A DNA stretch of 22,139 nt from the NCBI GenBank assembly GCA_045596485.1, contig JAZOCL010000026.1, positions 1 through 22,139 on the forward strand, read 5' to 3'. Shown one piece after another: positions 1-6,336 of the stretch; within the stretch, counting starts at the first letter, position 1, and the number at the start of each line of letters is the position of its first letter. Below the pieces are notes generated by a model. The model was given only the letters and a program-made list of their open reading frames with translations, was not told the origin of the DNA and did no database searches. Origin of the DNA: SIG440 sp045596485. Lineage in GTDB: Bacteria; Bacillota; Clostridia; Monoglobales; Monoglobaceae. The translations under genes were made by a program, and so were the position numbers.

Positions 1-290
1 TTCCCGGTCAGGTGAACTATTCGGCATCAAAGGCAGGAGTGATTGGTCTCACCAAGGCAGTGGCAAAGGAGCTGGCAGGCAAGAATGTTTGCTGCAATGC
101 AATTGCACCCGGCTTCATTATGACCGATATGACAAAGGAGCTTGACACCGAGGCGTATCTTGCCTCAATTCCACTCAAAAAATTGGGAAGACCCGAGGAT
201 GTTGCAAACGCTGCAGCATTTTTGGCAAGTGAAATGGCGGACTACATAACAGGTGAGGTTATTCGTGTAGACGGCGGAATCGCTATGTAA
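1..290 (+). CDS. fabG: 3-oxoacyl-[acyl-carrier-protein] reductase, C-terminal part
   Basis: This is the C-terminal part of an NADPH-dependent short-chain dehydrogenase. The frame is open from the window edge (first full codon at base 3) to TAA at 288-290, so only about 95 residues are visible and the Rossmann N-terminus lies outside. The visible part has the SDR catalytic Y-x3-K within NYSASKAG, then the conserved NAIAPGFI turn, a GRPEDVANAAAFLAS segment and the VDGGIAM end, which are all typical of FabG. Known role: reduction of 3-ketoacyl-ACP to 3-hydroxyacyl-ACP in type II fatty acid synthesis, in the cytosol. It lies 42 bases upstream of fabF in the same direction, which supports FabG over a generic SDR. 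The truncation is caused by the window edge and is not a gene defect. Confidence 0.93.
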   Translation, partial: PGQVNYSASKAGVIGLTKAVAKELAGKNVCCNAIAPGFIMTDMTKELDTEAYLASIPLKKLGRPEDVANAAAFLASEMADYITGEVIRVDGGIAM

Positions 291-332
291 AGGGTCATTG
301 TGTCTTGCGACACGGAAAGGAAAACTTATATT

Positions 333-1562
333 ATGAAAAGAGTAGTTATAACAGGCTTGGGTGCAGTGACCCCTGTGGGCTGTACCGTGGATAGTTTTTG
401 GGAAAGTCTCAAAAACGGAAAAAGCGGAATTGATTACATAACAAAATTCGACACAACAGACTACCGAGTGAAGGTTGCGGCTGAAATTCACGACTTTGAC
501 CCTTCACTTTATATGGAAAAATCGGATATAAGAAGGTCGGATAGGTTTGTTCAGTATGCAATAGCTGCTGCAGCTCAGGCGGTTAGCGACAGCAATCTTG
601 AAGGCGGCATTGCTCCCGAACGCTTTGGTGTTTATTACGGCTCGGGCATAGGCGGCTTTGATACCTTTATTGCGGAGCACAACAATATGATTGAAAGAGG
701 ACCTCTTAGAGTATCGCCTCTTTTTATTCCTAAAATGATTATGAATATGGCGGCAGGCAACATTGCCATCAAGTTTGGCGCAAAGGGTCCTTGCATTTCT
801 GTCAGCACAGCCTGTGCAACGGGAACAACTGCAATCGGAGAGGCCTTTCGTACAATCAAGGCGGGCTATGCAGACGCAATTATTGCAGGCGGTGTTGAAG
901 CCAGCATAAATCCTATGGCTGTTGCTGCTTTTATGAACTGTATGGCGCTTTCTGAAAGTGAGGATAAGAATGCAGCCTCCATTCCCTTTGACAAGCGCAG
1001 AGGCGGTTTTGTTATGGGCGAAGGAGCAGGTGCGCTGATTATTGAAGAATATGAGCACGCAAAGGCAAGAGGTGCAAAAATCTATGCTGAGGTTGTGGGC
1101 TACGGAAGCACCTGTGACGCATTCCACGTGACAGCCCCCGATGACTTGGCAGAGGCTTCGGGTAGAGCCTTTGCTGATTGTATAAAAGAAGCAGCAAGAG
1201 ATGTTGCACCTGAAAAGATTTACATAAATGCCCACGGAACAAGCACTCCTCTCAACGACAAAACTGAAACAAAGGCAATCAAGAATGCCTTCGGTGAGAA
1301 TGCATACAAGGTTCATATCAGCTCAACAAAGTCGATGACAGGACATCTTTTGGGTGCAGCAGGCGCAGTTGAAGGAATTGCGGCAATTCTGGCACTGAGA
1401 GACAATATAATTCCTCCCACAATCGGCTACAGTGAGCCTGATGAGGATTGTGACCTTGATTATACACCAAACAAGGCAAATGCCACCGAGCTTGAGCTTG
1501 CTATATCTTCATCTCTGGGCTTTGGCGGTCATAATGCCTGCATTGCTTTTGCAAGGCTTTAA
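333..1562 (+). CDS. fabF: 3-oxoacyl-ACP synthase II (KAS II)
   Basis: This is a 409-residue condensing enzyme of full family length. The thiolase-fold Cys-His-His active site is intact: C161 in STACATG, H301 in NAHGTSTPLND and H338 in TKSMTGHLLGAAG, with the conserved K333. Known role: Claisen condensation of malonyl-ACP with acyl-ACP during chain elongation; the FabF class also supports temperature-dependent unsaturated chain extension. I chose the ATG at 333 because MKRVVITGLG is the usual N-terminus and a GGAAAGGA ribosome site lies just before it. A longer in-frame start at 300 would add 11 residues that do not look like the family. It sits between fabG and fabZ, 11 bases before the latter, in one operon. 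A small hairpin (GTGTC-TTGC-GACAC, 300-313) lies between fabG and fabF. Confidence 0.97.
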   Translation: MKRVVITGLGAVTPVGCTVDSFWESLKNGKSGIDYITKFDTTDYRVKVAAEIHDFDPSLYMEKSDIRRSDRFVQYAIAAAAQAVSDSNLEGGIAPERFGVYYGSGIGGFDTFIAEHNNMIERGPLRVSPLFIPKMIMNMAAGNIAIKFGAKGPCISVSTACATGTTAIGEAFRTIKAGYADAIIAGGVEASINPMAVAAFMNCMALSESEDKNAASIPFDKRRGGFVMGEGAGALIIEEYEHAKARGAKIYAEVVGYGSTCDAFHVTAPDDLAEASGRAFADCIKEAARDVAPEKIYINAHGTSTPLNDKTETKAIKNAFGENAYKVHISSTKSMTGHLLGAAGAVEGIAAILALRDNIIPPTIGYSEPDEDCDLDYTPNKANATELELAISSSLGFGGHNACIAFARL

Positions 1563-1573
1563 GGAGAATTCAG

Positions 1574-2002
1574 ATGAATAAAGAAGAGATAAAAAAGATT
1601 CTGCCCCATCGTGACGATATGCTGCTTCTTGACGAGGTTGAACTGGTTGACGGTGTGGCTTGTGGAAAAAAGAAAATTCAGGGTGACGAATTCTTTTTGC
1701 GCGGACATTTCCCCGAAAACCCTGTTGTTCCAGGAGTTATTTTGTGCGAAATTCTTGCTCAGTCGGTGTGTGTTTGTCTTGGCGATACCCTGAAGAGCAA
1801 TCAGCTTCCATTTTTTACGGGGCTTGACAATGTGAAGTTCAGAGCTCCTGTTACTGTGGGTGACGTGTTTGAAACAAAGTGTGAGATAACAAGGGTGAAG
1901 GAGCCTTTCTATTTTGCAAAAGGAAGTGGATACGTAAATGGCAAGCGCTGCGTCAGCGCAGAGTTTTCTTTTGCGGTTACAGAGAAAAATACGGAGGGTT
2001 AA
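1574..2002 (+). CDS. fabZ: 3-hydroxyacyl-[acyl-carrier-protein] dehydratase
   Basis: This is a 142-residue single hot-dog-fold protein of the usual FabZ length. The start MNKEEIKKILPHRDDMLLLDEV matches the family's 'I...LPHR-PFLLLD' N-terminus. The catalytic histidine is H45 in RGHFPENPVVPGV, and the acidic partner is E59 in the helix that follows (GVILCEILAQS). Known role: dehydration of 3-hydroxyacyl-ACP to trans-2-enoyl-ACP. An AAGGAG ribosome site lies 8 bases before the ATG. It follows fabF by 11 bases and precedes accD by 3 bases, so translation is probably coupled. In many Firmicutes accB and accC flank fabZ in this cluster; neither is present here. Confidence 0.96.
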   Translation: MNKEEIKKILPHRDDMLLLDEVELVDGVACGKKKIQGDEFFLRGHFPENPVVPGVILCEILAQSVCVCLGDTLKSNQLPFFTGLDNVKFRAPVTVGDVFETKCEITRVKEPFYFAKGSGYVNGKRCVSAEFSFAVTEKNTEG

Positions 2003-2005
2003 GCC

Positions 2006-2815
2006 ATGGGACTGAAAAGCTTGATTGAATTGATAAAAAACGCAGGACGCAGCAACGAAAAGGTCTGCCCCAAATGCAACGCTGCAACCAAATATCCGAA
2101 GCTGGCTGAAAATATGATGATTTGTCCTGCTTGCGGTGCTTATATGAGAATGGGCGCAATGGAGCGCATAGCCCTTGTTTGTGACGGTGGCAGTTTTCAG
2201 GAATTTGACGGTGAGATGAAGAGCCGCAATGTTATAGATTTTCCTGAATATGATGACAAAATCACCAAGGCAATGAAGGCAAGCGGCCTGAGCGAAGGCG
2301 TTGTTTGCGGAAAAGCAAGGATTGGGGGCTGCGACTGTGCTGTGTTTGCTATGGATTCAAACTTTATGATGGGCAGTATGGGGACTGTTGTTGGTGAAAA
2401 AATAACACGTCTTTTTGAAAAGGCAACCGAGGAGGGCTTGCCTGTGGTTGGATTTACCACATCAGGCGGTGCCAGAATGCAGGAGGGAATTCTGTCGCTT
2501 ATGCAGATGGCAAAGGTCAGCGGGGCGGTAAAACGTCACAGCGACGGAGGCAATCTTTATATCACAGTTCTTACTGACCCCACAACCGGGGGCGTTACAG
2601 CAAGCTTTGCAATGCTGGGTGACATTATTATTGCTGAGCCAAAGGCGCTTGTTGGCTTTGCTGGAGCAAGAGTTATTGAGCAGACTACAGGGAAAAAGCT
2701 TCCCGAAGGATTTCAGCGTGCGGAGTTTATGCTGGAGCACGGCTTTGTTGACATTATTGAAGAACGGCAGAGATTGAAATATACTATTTCAAAGCTCCTT
2801 GAAATTCACAGGTAG
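2006..2815 (+). CDS. accD: Acetyl-CoA carboxylase carboxyltransferase subunit beta
   Basis: This is a 269-residue protein. An N-terminal four-cysteine zinc ribbon (C21, C24, C40, C43 in CPKC and CPAC) is followed by the crotonase-like carboxyltransferase domain, with TSGGARMQEG at about residues 152-161 and a DPTTGGVTASFAMLGD segment. The zinc ribbon separates it from AccA and from propionyl-CoA carboxylase beta chains. Known role: with AccA it moves the carboxyl group from carboxybiotin-AccB to acetyl-CoA to give malonyl-CoA, the first committed step of fatty acid synthesis. The ATG lies 3 bases after the fabZ stop, with a GGAGGG site inside the fabZ end. The accA ribosome site overlaps this gene's stop codon, which fits stoichiometric expression of the heteromeric enzyme. 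Confidence 0.97.
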   Translation: MGLKSLIELIKNAGRSNEKVCPKCNAATKYPKLAENMMICPACGAYMRMGAMERIALVCDGGSFQEFDGEMKSRNVIDFPEYDDKITKAMKASGLSEGVVCGKARIGGCDCAVFAMDSNFMMGSMGTVVGEKITRLFEKATEEGLPVVGFTTSGGARMQEGILSLMQMAKVSGAVKRHSDGGNLYITVLTDPTTGGVTASFAMLGDIIIAEPKALVGFAGARVIEQTTGKKLPEGFQRAEFMLEHGFVDIIEERQRLKYTISKLLEIHR

Positions 2816-2825
2816 GAGGCAAATT

Positions 2826-3620
2826 ATGAAAGTAAATACACAAATCAAAGCATACGACAGAGTTCAGGCGGCAAGAGGAAGCCAAAGACCCTCAGGCGGA
2901 GAATACGTCACAAGGCTGGTGGACAGCTTTATTGAGCTCCACGGCGACCGCCGTTTTGGTGATGATCCTGCAATCGTCGGGGGCGTAGGCTTTTTGAACG
3001 GCGAGCCTGTTACGGTGATTGCAATGGAGCGTGGAGACACTATTGAGGACAGAATGAGAAGAAAGTTTGGTTGCCCTACTCCTGAGGGCTACCGCAAGGC
3101 ACTTCGTCTTATGAAGGAAGCTGAAAAATTTAAAAGACCTGTCATCTGTTTCATCGGAAGCTCAGGAGCCTATCCCGGTATTGAAGCCGAAGAAAGAGGG
3201 CAGGGTGAAGCCATTGCTGAAAACCTGTATGAAATGATGACCCTGAAAATACCGATTATCTCGGTGGTTGTGGGCGAAGGCGGCAGCGGCGGAGCATTGG
3301 CTCTTGGTGTTGGCGATGCTGTTGTTATGCTTGAAAATTCGGTTTATTCGGTTATATCACCCGAGGGCTGTGCAACAATTCTCTGGAAGGACGCTTCAAT
3401 GGCTGCAGAGGCTGCAGAGGTTCTGCGGCTTACGGCTGCCGACCTTTTTGAGTTTGGTGTTGTGGAGAAAATAATTGAAGAAACAGACAGAACACAGGAC
3501 GAGATATGCTCTGACCTTAAAAGATTTTTGGTCAGTGAAATTGCAAAAAAGCAGGAGCTGACAGTTGATGAACTTCTTGACGAAAGATACAAAAAGTTCA
3601 GAAAAATTGGTGCGTGCTAG
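2826..3620 (+). CDS. accA: Acetyl-CoA carboxylase carboxyltransferase subunit alpha
   Basis: This is a 264-residue alpha subunit of the acetyl-CoA carboxyltransferase. Diagnostic stretches are ELHGDRRFGDDPAIVGG near residues 37-53, SGAYPGIEAEERGQGEAIA near 114-132, and GEGGSGGALALGVGD followed by YSVISPEGCATILWKD. Known role: partner of AccD in malonyl-CoA formation. I chose the ATG at 2826 because a TAGGAGG site ends 6 bases before it. An in-frame TTG at 2799, inside accD, would add nine residues but has no ribosome site. It is the last gene of the fatty-acid block. No accB (biotin carrier) or accC (biotin carboxylase) is adjacent, so those parts of the complex must be encoded elsewhere. Confidence 0.97.
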   Translation: MKVNTQIKAYDRVQAARGSQRPSGGEYVTRLVDSFIELHGDRRFGDDPAIVGGVGFLNGEPVTVIAMERGDTIEDRMRRKFGCPTPEGYRKALRLMKEAEKFKRPVICFIGSSGAYPGIEAEERGQGEAIAENLYEMMTLKIPIISVVVGEGGSGGALALGVGDAVVMLENSVYSVISPEGCATILWKDASMAAEAAEVLRLTAADLFEFGVVEKIIEETDRTQDEICSDLKRFLVSEIAKKQELTVDELLDERYKKFRKIGAC

Positions 3621-3677
3621 AGCCTATGTTTGAAAAAGTATATATGTAAATAAAAAATGAATATACCCGTTGGGGGC

Positions 3678-3707
3678 TTGACGTTTTTTGACGGATTGTG
3701 GTAAAAT
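3678..3707 (+). promoter_or_regulatory. Sigma-A promoter for the 3758 gene
   Basis: A -35 TTGACG (3678-3683), an 18-base spacer and a -10 TAAAAT (3702-3707) are present. A TGG before the -10 makes it an extended -10. The start of transcription would fall near 3713-3715. The -10 sits inside the loop of an inverted repeat (3690-3727). Confidence 0.6.
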
Positions 3708-3738
3708 TTATGTATCACATATCCGTCTTTTTTGACGG
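3690..3738 (+). terminator. Overlapping inverted repeats: likely accA terminator and/or operator
   Basis: GACGGATTGTG (3690-3700) pairs with CACATATCCGTC (3716-3727), with one extra base on the right arm and a 15-base loop. Six T's follow directly (3728-3733), so an RNA coming from accA would form an intrinsic terminator here. The right arm can instead pair with GACGG (3734-3738) around the T6 loop, giving CCGTC-TTTTTT-GACGG. The first repeat also encloses the -10 of the next gene, so it could act as a DNA operator. Confidence 0.5.
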
Positions 3739-3757
3739 CATTGAAAGGTTGACATTT

Positions 3758-4387
3758 ATGGACAAACAAGCACTTGAAGCAAAAGAAATGGTGAAAAATT
3801 TGCCTTTTAAAGAAAAGGTAAAGCATTTTTGGGAGTATTACAGAAATCACACCCTTGTTGCAGCTTTTGCCCTTGCTGTGATTATATTCGGATTGGTTCA
3901 GTGTGTTACGCAGGTTGAGTATGACCTAAGTATTGCATATTATAGCACAAAAGGCGTTGAGCAGACTACAGTGGATGCCTTTGCAGACACTCTTGAAGGT
4001 GTTATTGGTGACATTGACGAAAATGGCACTACTGCAATTTTTATGCCTGTATTTCTTGCGGACATTACAGAGCAGTTTCCGAGCGAAGAGTCTTTGGCAA
4101 TGCGGAATAAGATTCCCTTGGAGCTTGCTGCTGATGAATATCAGATGTATATACTTGATGAGGCATATATGGATTTGTTCAATGCGGCTTATTCTGATGT
4201 TATTCAGAGCACCCTTCTGCTCAGTGATATTCCTGAAGTGAGCGAAGCTCTGGGCTTTTATGAGGGCGAAAAGGTGTATCTTGTGATGACTGTGGAGTTT
4301 GAGCAGTCTGCAGATGACGAAAAAAAGCTAAAGGAGAGAGAAAATGCAGCCTTGCTCGAACAGTATTTCTTGGAAAAGCTGAAATAG
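3758..4387 (+). CDS. Single-pass membrane protein of unknown function
   Basis: I do not recognise a named family. The protein has 209 residues: a charged cytoplasmic N-terminus (about 1-31, including PFKEKVKHFWEYYRNH), one hydrophobic segment at about 32-51 (TLVAAFALAVIIFGLVQCV) and a mostly acidic extracytoplasmic domain of about 155 residues. The C-terminal tail is Lys/Glu rich and probably helical. The ATG at 3758 has AAAGG about 9 bases upstream and starts at MDKQALEAKE. A longer frame from 3698 would begin inside the promoter and is rejected. It has its own promoter and ends before a strong bidirectional terminator, so it is probably monocistronic. The topology (short cytoplasmic anchor, one TM, exposed domain) is common among small clostridial envelope proteins. 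No function can be inferred. Confidence 0.8.
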   Translation: MDKQALEAKEMVKNLPFKEKVKHFWEYYRNHTLVAAFALAVIIFGLVQCVTQVEYDLSIAYYSTKGVEQTTVDAFADTLEGVIGDIDENGTTAIFMPVFLADITEQFPSEESLAMRNKIPLELAADEYQMYILDEAYMDLFNAAYSDVIQSTLLLSDIPEVSEALGFYEGEKVYLVMTVEFEQSADDEKKLKERENAALLEQYFLEKLK

Positions 4388-4402
4388 TTTTAATGTGGGT
4401 TA

Positions 4403-4437
4403 ACTAAAAAAGGTATCTTGCGATACCTTTTTTTAGT
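4403..4437. terminator. Bidirectional intrinsic terminator
   Basis: ACTAAAAAAGGTATC (4403-4417) pairs with GATACCTTTTTTTAGT (4422-4437) around a TTGC loop. The A and T tracts on either side make it work on both strands. It serves the 3758 gene on the plus strand and the DUF378 gene on the minus strand, whose TAA (4433-4435) lies inside the repeat. Confidence 0.92.
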
Positions 4438-4642
4438 CCATTTTGTTGTCAATAATCGGCGAGTCCTTAAAGAAGAAGGTAATCGACCAGAGACCTGCAA
4501 TACCAACAAGAGTGAAGATAATGCGGCTCATAACTGACAGCTGTCCGCCGAAAAGCGAGGCAACAATGTCAATGCCGAAAAGACCTATACTTCCCCAGTT
4601 TATGGCACCGATAATGACAAGTATCAATGCAATTACATTCAT
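4433..4642 (-). CDS. DUF378 family small membrane protein
   Basis: This is a 69-residue protein with two hydrophobic helices. The first carries VIGAINWGSIGLF-like residues (LVIIGAINWGSIGLFGIDIV) and the second is RIIFTLVGIAGLWSITFFF. The NWG...G motif and the length match the DUF378 (YuzA-like) family of small integral membrane proteins, whose function is unknown. I chose the ATG at 4642 because an AAGGAG site (CTCCTT at 4655-4660 on the plus strand) is 12 bases upstream. An upstream in-frame TTG (4651) would be only 3 bases from that site. The gene runs against its neighbours, converges on the 3758 gene and shares its terminator. A G+C-rich hairpin (4666-4688) lies just upstream of its ribosome site. 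Confidence 0.88.
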   Translation of the reverse strand: MNVIALILVIIGAINWGSIGLFGIDIVASLFGGQLSVMSRIIFTLVGIAGLWSITFFFKDSPIIDNKMD

Positions 4643-4665
4643 GCCCGTCAAAAACTCCTTTTTGT

Positions 4666-4695
4666 GCGGGTGGGATGTTTCAACCCGCTTTTTTT
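4666..4695. other. Hairpin with T-tract upstream of the DUF378 gene
   Basis: GCGGGT (4666-4671) and ACCCGC (4683-4688) form a 6-bp stem with an 11-base loop. Seven T's follow on the plus strand (4689-4695), as in an intrinsic terminator for plus-strand RNA. Read on the minus strand it is a hairpin in the 5' leader of the DUF378 gene, just before its AAGGAG site. No plus-strand gene ends just before it. Confidence 0.5.
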
Positions 4696-4799
4696 GTTTA
4701 TTTGTTCACTTATATTTTGCCTTCTGCACAAAAAAATATTCTGCATATTTGTTCCACATTTGCAAATAATATTAAAAAACAAAAAAGCGGTGCAAGGCG

Positions 4800-5186
4800 A
4801 TGAACAAAAAAATTTTTTTATTTATTTTAATATTTTTGTGTCTGACGGTTCATGGCGCAAGAAAATATGATGTTGAGCGCGGGAACGACCTTGTTCACCT
4901 TGAGGCGGCAAGACGGATTTCTGCCCTTGACAACGTGAAGGATGCGGCGGTTCTCAGCTGCGAAGGAAAAGTGCTGGCAGGAGTCAGGGCAGAGGAAGGC
5001 GGTGATGCTGACACCATCCGAAAAAAGGCTGAAGCAGTGCTTGAGGAGAGCTTTCCAAGGGCTGAGCTTTGCCGTTTGTTTGTGGGCGACGAGGCAGCAG
5101 AGGATGTTGTTGAGCTCAGCCTTTATGTTGACAGCGGTATGAGCCGAAAAACTTTGAGAAAAAGGTTTGAATTCTTGATGAATTAA
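4800..5186 (+). CDS. Small exported protein resembling YhcN/YlaJ sporulation proteins
   Basis: This is a 128-residue protein. The hydrophobic N-terminus (KKIFLFILIFLCLTVHG, about 3-19) looks like a signal peptide. The Cys at 14 does not have a proper lipobox, so cleavage by signal peptidase I near VHG-A seems likelier than lipidation. The rest resembles the YhcN/YlaJ domain: an 'I-x-x-L-x-x-VKDAAVL...GKVLAGVRAE' strand pattern, then DTIRKKAEAVLEESFP and a LFVGDEA strand. That family is known as spore-associated lipoproteins in Bacillus. The similarity is by pattern only, so the family call is tentative. The ribosome site is weak (AAGG only 2 bases from the ATG), which leaves the start uncertain, although the signal peptide argues for it. 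No clear terminator separates it from nrdR. Confidence 0.65.
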   Translation: MNKKIFLFILIFLCLTVHGARKYDVERGNDLVHLEAARRISALDNVKDAAVLSCEGKVLAGVRAEEGGDADTIRKKAEAVLEESFPRAELCRLFVGDEAAEDVVELSLYVDSGMSRKTLRKRFEFLMN

Positions 5187-5198
5187 GTTTTGCAACAT

Positions 5199-5227
5199 TT
5201 GACAAATACGTTTTTTTGTGATATGAT
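5199..5227 (+). promoter_or_regulatory. Sigma-A promoter of nrdR
   Basis: A perfect -35 TTGACA (5199-5204), a 17-base spacer and -10 TATGAT (5222-5227). Transcription should start near 5234, inside the NrdR box. Confidence 0.88.
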
Positions 5228-5231
5228 ACAC

Positions 5232-5243
5232 CTATATATTGTG
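5232..5243. promoter_or_regulatory. NrdR box (probable autoregulation)
   Basis: The 12 bases CTATATATTGTG fit the core of the published NrdR-box consensus acaCwAtATaTwGtgt at every position, and lie right after the nrdR -10. NrdR boxes often occur as a pair about three helical turns apart; I see only one convincing copy here. Confidence 0.65.
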
Positions 5244-5259
5244 GTTGGAGTTGAGAAAT

Positions 5260-5715
5260 ATGCGTTGTTTATTTTGCGGACATCTTGAAAGTAAGGTAAT
5301 TGATTCACGTTCAACAGAGGAAGGCACAACTATCCGCCGCCGCAGAGAATGTCTGGAATGCGGAAAGCGTTTTACTACATACGAAAAGATTGAAACTATT
5401 CCCATTATTGTTGTGAAGAAGGACGGTTTGCGTGAGAGCTTTGACCGTGAAAAGGTTCTCAACGGTATTCTTCGTGCCTGCGAAAAAAGACCTGTGACTC
5501 TGAGCGATATTGAAAAGCTTATTGATGATATTGAGTCAAAGCTTTATAATATGCTTGAAAGAGAGGTTACCTCCGAAAAAATAGGCGAAATGGTTATGGA
5601 GCGCCTCAAGGAGCTTGATGACATTGCATATGTACGCTTTGCATCGGTTTACCGTCAGTTCAAGGATATTAATTCCTTTATGGATGAGCTTGCCAAAATC
5701 ATAAAAAAGGCTTGA
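5260..5715 (+). CDS. nrdR: Transcriptional repressor NrdR
   Basis: This is a 151-residue protein of standard NrdR length. The N-terminal zinc ribbon is complete (C3, C6, C31, C34; MRCLFCGH and CLECGKRFTTYE), and an ATP-cone domain follows at about 46-136 (IIVVKKDGLRESFDREKVLNGI...). Known role: an ATP/dATP-sensing repressor of ribonucleotide reductase genes that binds NrdR boxes. I chose the ATG at 5260 because MRCLFCG is the invariant N-terminus and GGAG sits 9 bases upstream; the in-frame GTG at 5239 is upstream of that site. It has its own consensus promoter with an NrdR box near the transcription start, so it probably represses itself. Its stop codon overlaps the -35 of the rimP promoter. 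No ribonucleotide reductase gene is in the window. Confidence 0.96.
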   Translation: MRCLFCGHLESKVIDSRSTEEGTTIRRRRECLECGKRFTTYEKIETIPIIVVKKDGLRESFDREKVLNGILRACEKRPVTLSDIEKLIDDIESKLYNMLEREVTSEKIGEMVMERLKELDDIAYVRFASVYRQFKDINSFMDELAKIIKKA

Positions 5716-5740
5716 CATCAGGCAGTTTTTGTGGTAATAT
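5712..5740 (+). promoter_or_regulatory. Extended -10 promoter of the rimP-nusA-infB operon
   Basis: -35 TTGACA (5712-5717), a 17-base spacer and -10 TAATAT (5735-5740), preceded by TGG as in an extended -10. The predicted start is near 5747, which leaves a leader of about 98 bases before rimP. The -35 overlaps the end of nrdR. Confidence 0.88.
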
Positions 5741-5765
5741 AGATATAACGTAATATGGTATTCGT

Positions 5766-5791
5766 AAGAGTGAGGCAAGCCTCACTCTTTT
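5766..5791 (+). terminator. Leader terminator/attenuator upstream of rimP
   Basis: AAGAGTGAGGC (5766-5776) pairs with GCCTCACTCTT (5779-5789), with an effective CAAG tetraloop. The U-tract is only four T's (5788-5791) before GCA. It lies between the operon promoter and rimP, so it should stop some transcripts before nusA. A second hairpin (5790-5824) starts in the same T-tract. Confidence 0.72.
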
Positions 5792-5824
5792 GCATTACCA
5801 AGCGCAAGGTGCCTGGCAATGCAA
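5790..5824 (+). promoter_or_regulatory. Second leader hairpin upstream of rimP
   Basis: TTGCATTACCA (5790-5800) pairs with TGGCAATGCAA (5814-5824) with one A-C mismatch and a 13-base loop. Its left arm uses the last two T's of the preceding terminator. It ends 8 bases before the AAGGAGG ribosome site of rimP (5833-5839). Confidence 0.55.
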
Positions 5825-5844
5825 AATAAAGCAAGGAGGAAAGT

Positions 5845-6309
5845 ATGGCTTATTCAAAACTTGAGAAAATGATTATTGAAATGGCGAAGCCCGTTGCGGC
5901 TGCCAACGGCTGCTATATCTATGATGTTGAATATGTCAAGGAGGGCGGCGCCAGGTATTTGAGGATTTATGCCGACAAGGAAGAGACAGGAATTTCAATC
6001 AACGAGTGTGAGATTATCAATCGCGCCTTGGGTGAAGAACTGGATAAGTGCGACCCCATAAAGGAGAATTACATTCTTGAGGTTTCGTCTCCGGGGATTG
6101 AACGAAAGCTCAAAACTCCCGAACACTTTGCCAAATATATGGGCAAAGTTGTTGATATGGGGCTTTATCAGGCAATTGACGGCAGCAAGGTGCTGACAGG
6201 AGAGCTGAAAGCCTGTGAAGACGAAAAAATTACCGTTGCTGTGGGCGAAAAAGAAATAACGGTTGCTCTCAGCGACACAACCTTTGTAAAATTACATTTT
6301 GATTTTTAA
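5845..6309 (+). CDS. rimP: Ribosome maturation factor RimP
   Basis: This is a 154-residue two-domain protein. The most diagnostic stretch is NYILEVSSPGIERKLKTPEHF around residues 75-96, with an N-terminal alpha/beta domain containing GARYLRIYADKEETGISINECE and a C-terminal SH3-like beta domain. Known role: binds the free 30S subunit and helps its late assembly, in the cytosol. It is the first gene of the operon and has a strong AAGGAGG ribosome site 5 bases from the ATG. NusA follows 27 bases later. The rimP-nusA-infB order is near universal in bacteria and confirms the assignment. Confidence 0.96.
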   Translation: MAYSKLEKMIIEMAKPVAAANGCYIYDVEYVKEGGARYLRIYADKEETGISINECEIINRALGEELDKCDPIKENYILEVSSPGIERKLKTPEHFAKYMGKVVDMGLYQAIDGSKVLTGELKACEDEKITVAVGEKEITVALSDTTFVKLHFDF

Positions 6310-6336
6310 TATAAAAAGTTAGGAGAGGTTCAAAAA

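Noticed and set aside
300..313. GTGTC-TTGC-GACAC hairpin between fabG and fabF as a terminator
   Set aside because: Only five base pairs and no T-tract; at most a minor structure near the fabF ribosome site.
504..1316. Long (270-codon) open frame on the minus strand opposite fabF
   Set aside because: Cysteine- and serine-rich translation without any family pattern, no ribosome site, fully inside a clear fabF. It is a shadow of the codon bias.
5199..5214. A second NrdR box about 31 bp upstream of the first
   Set aside because: The sequence there (GACAAATACGTTTT) matches the consensus at too few positions.
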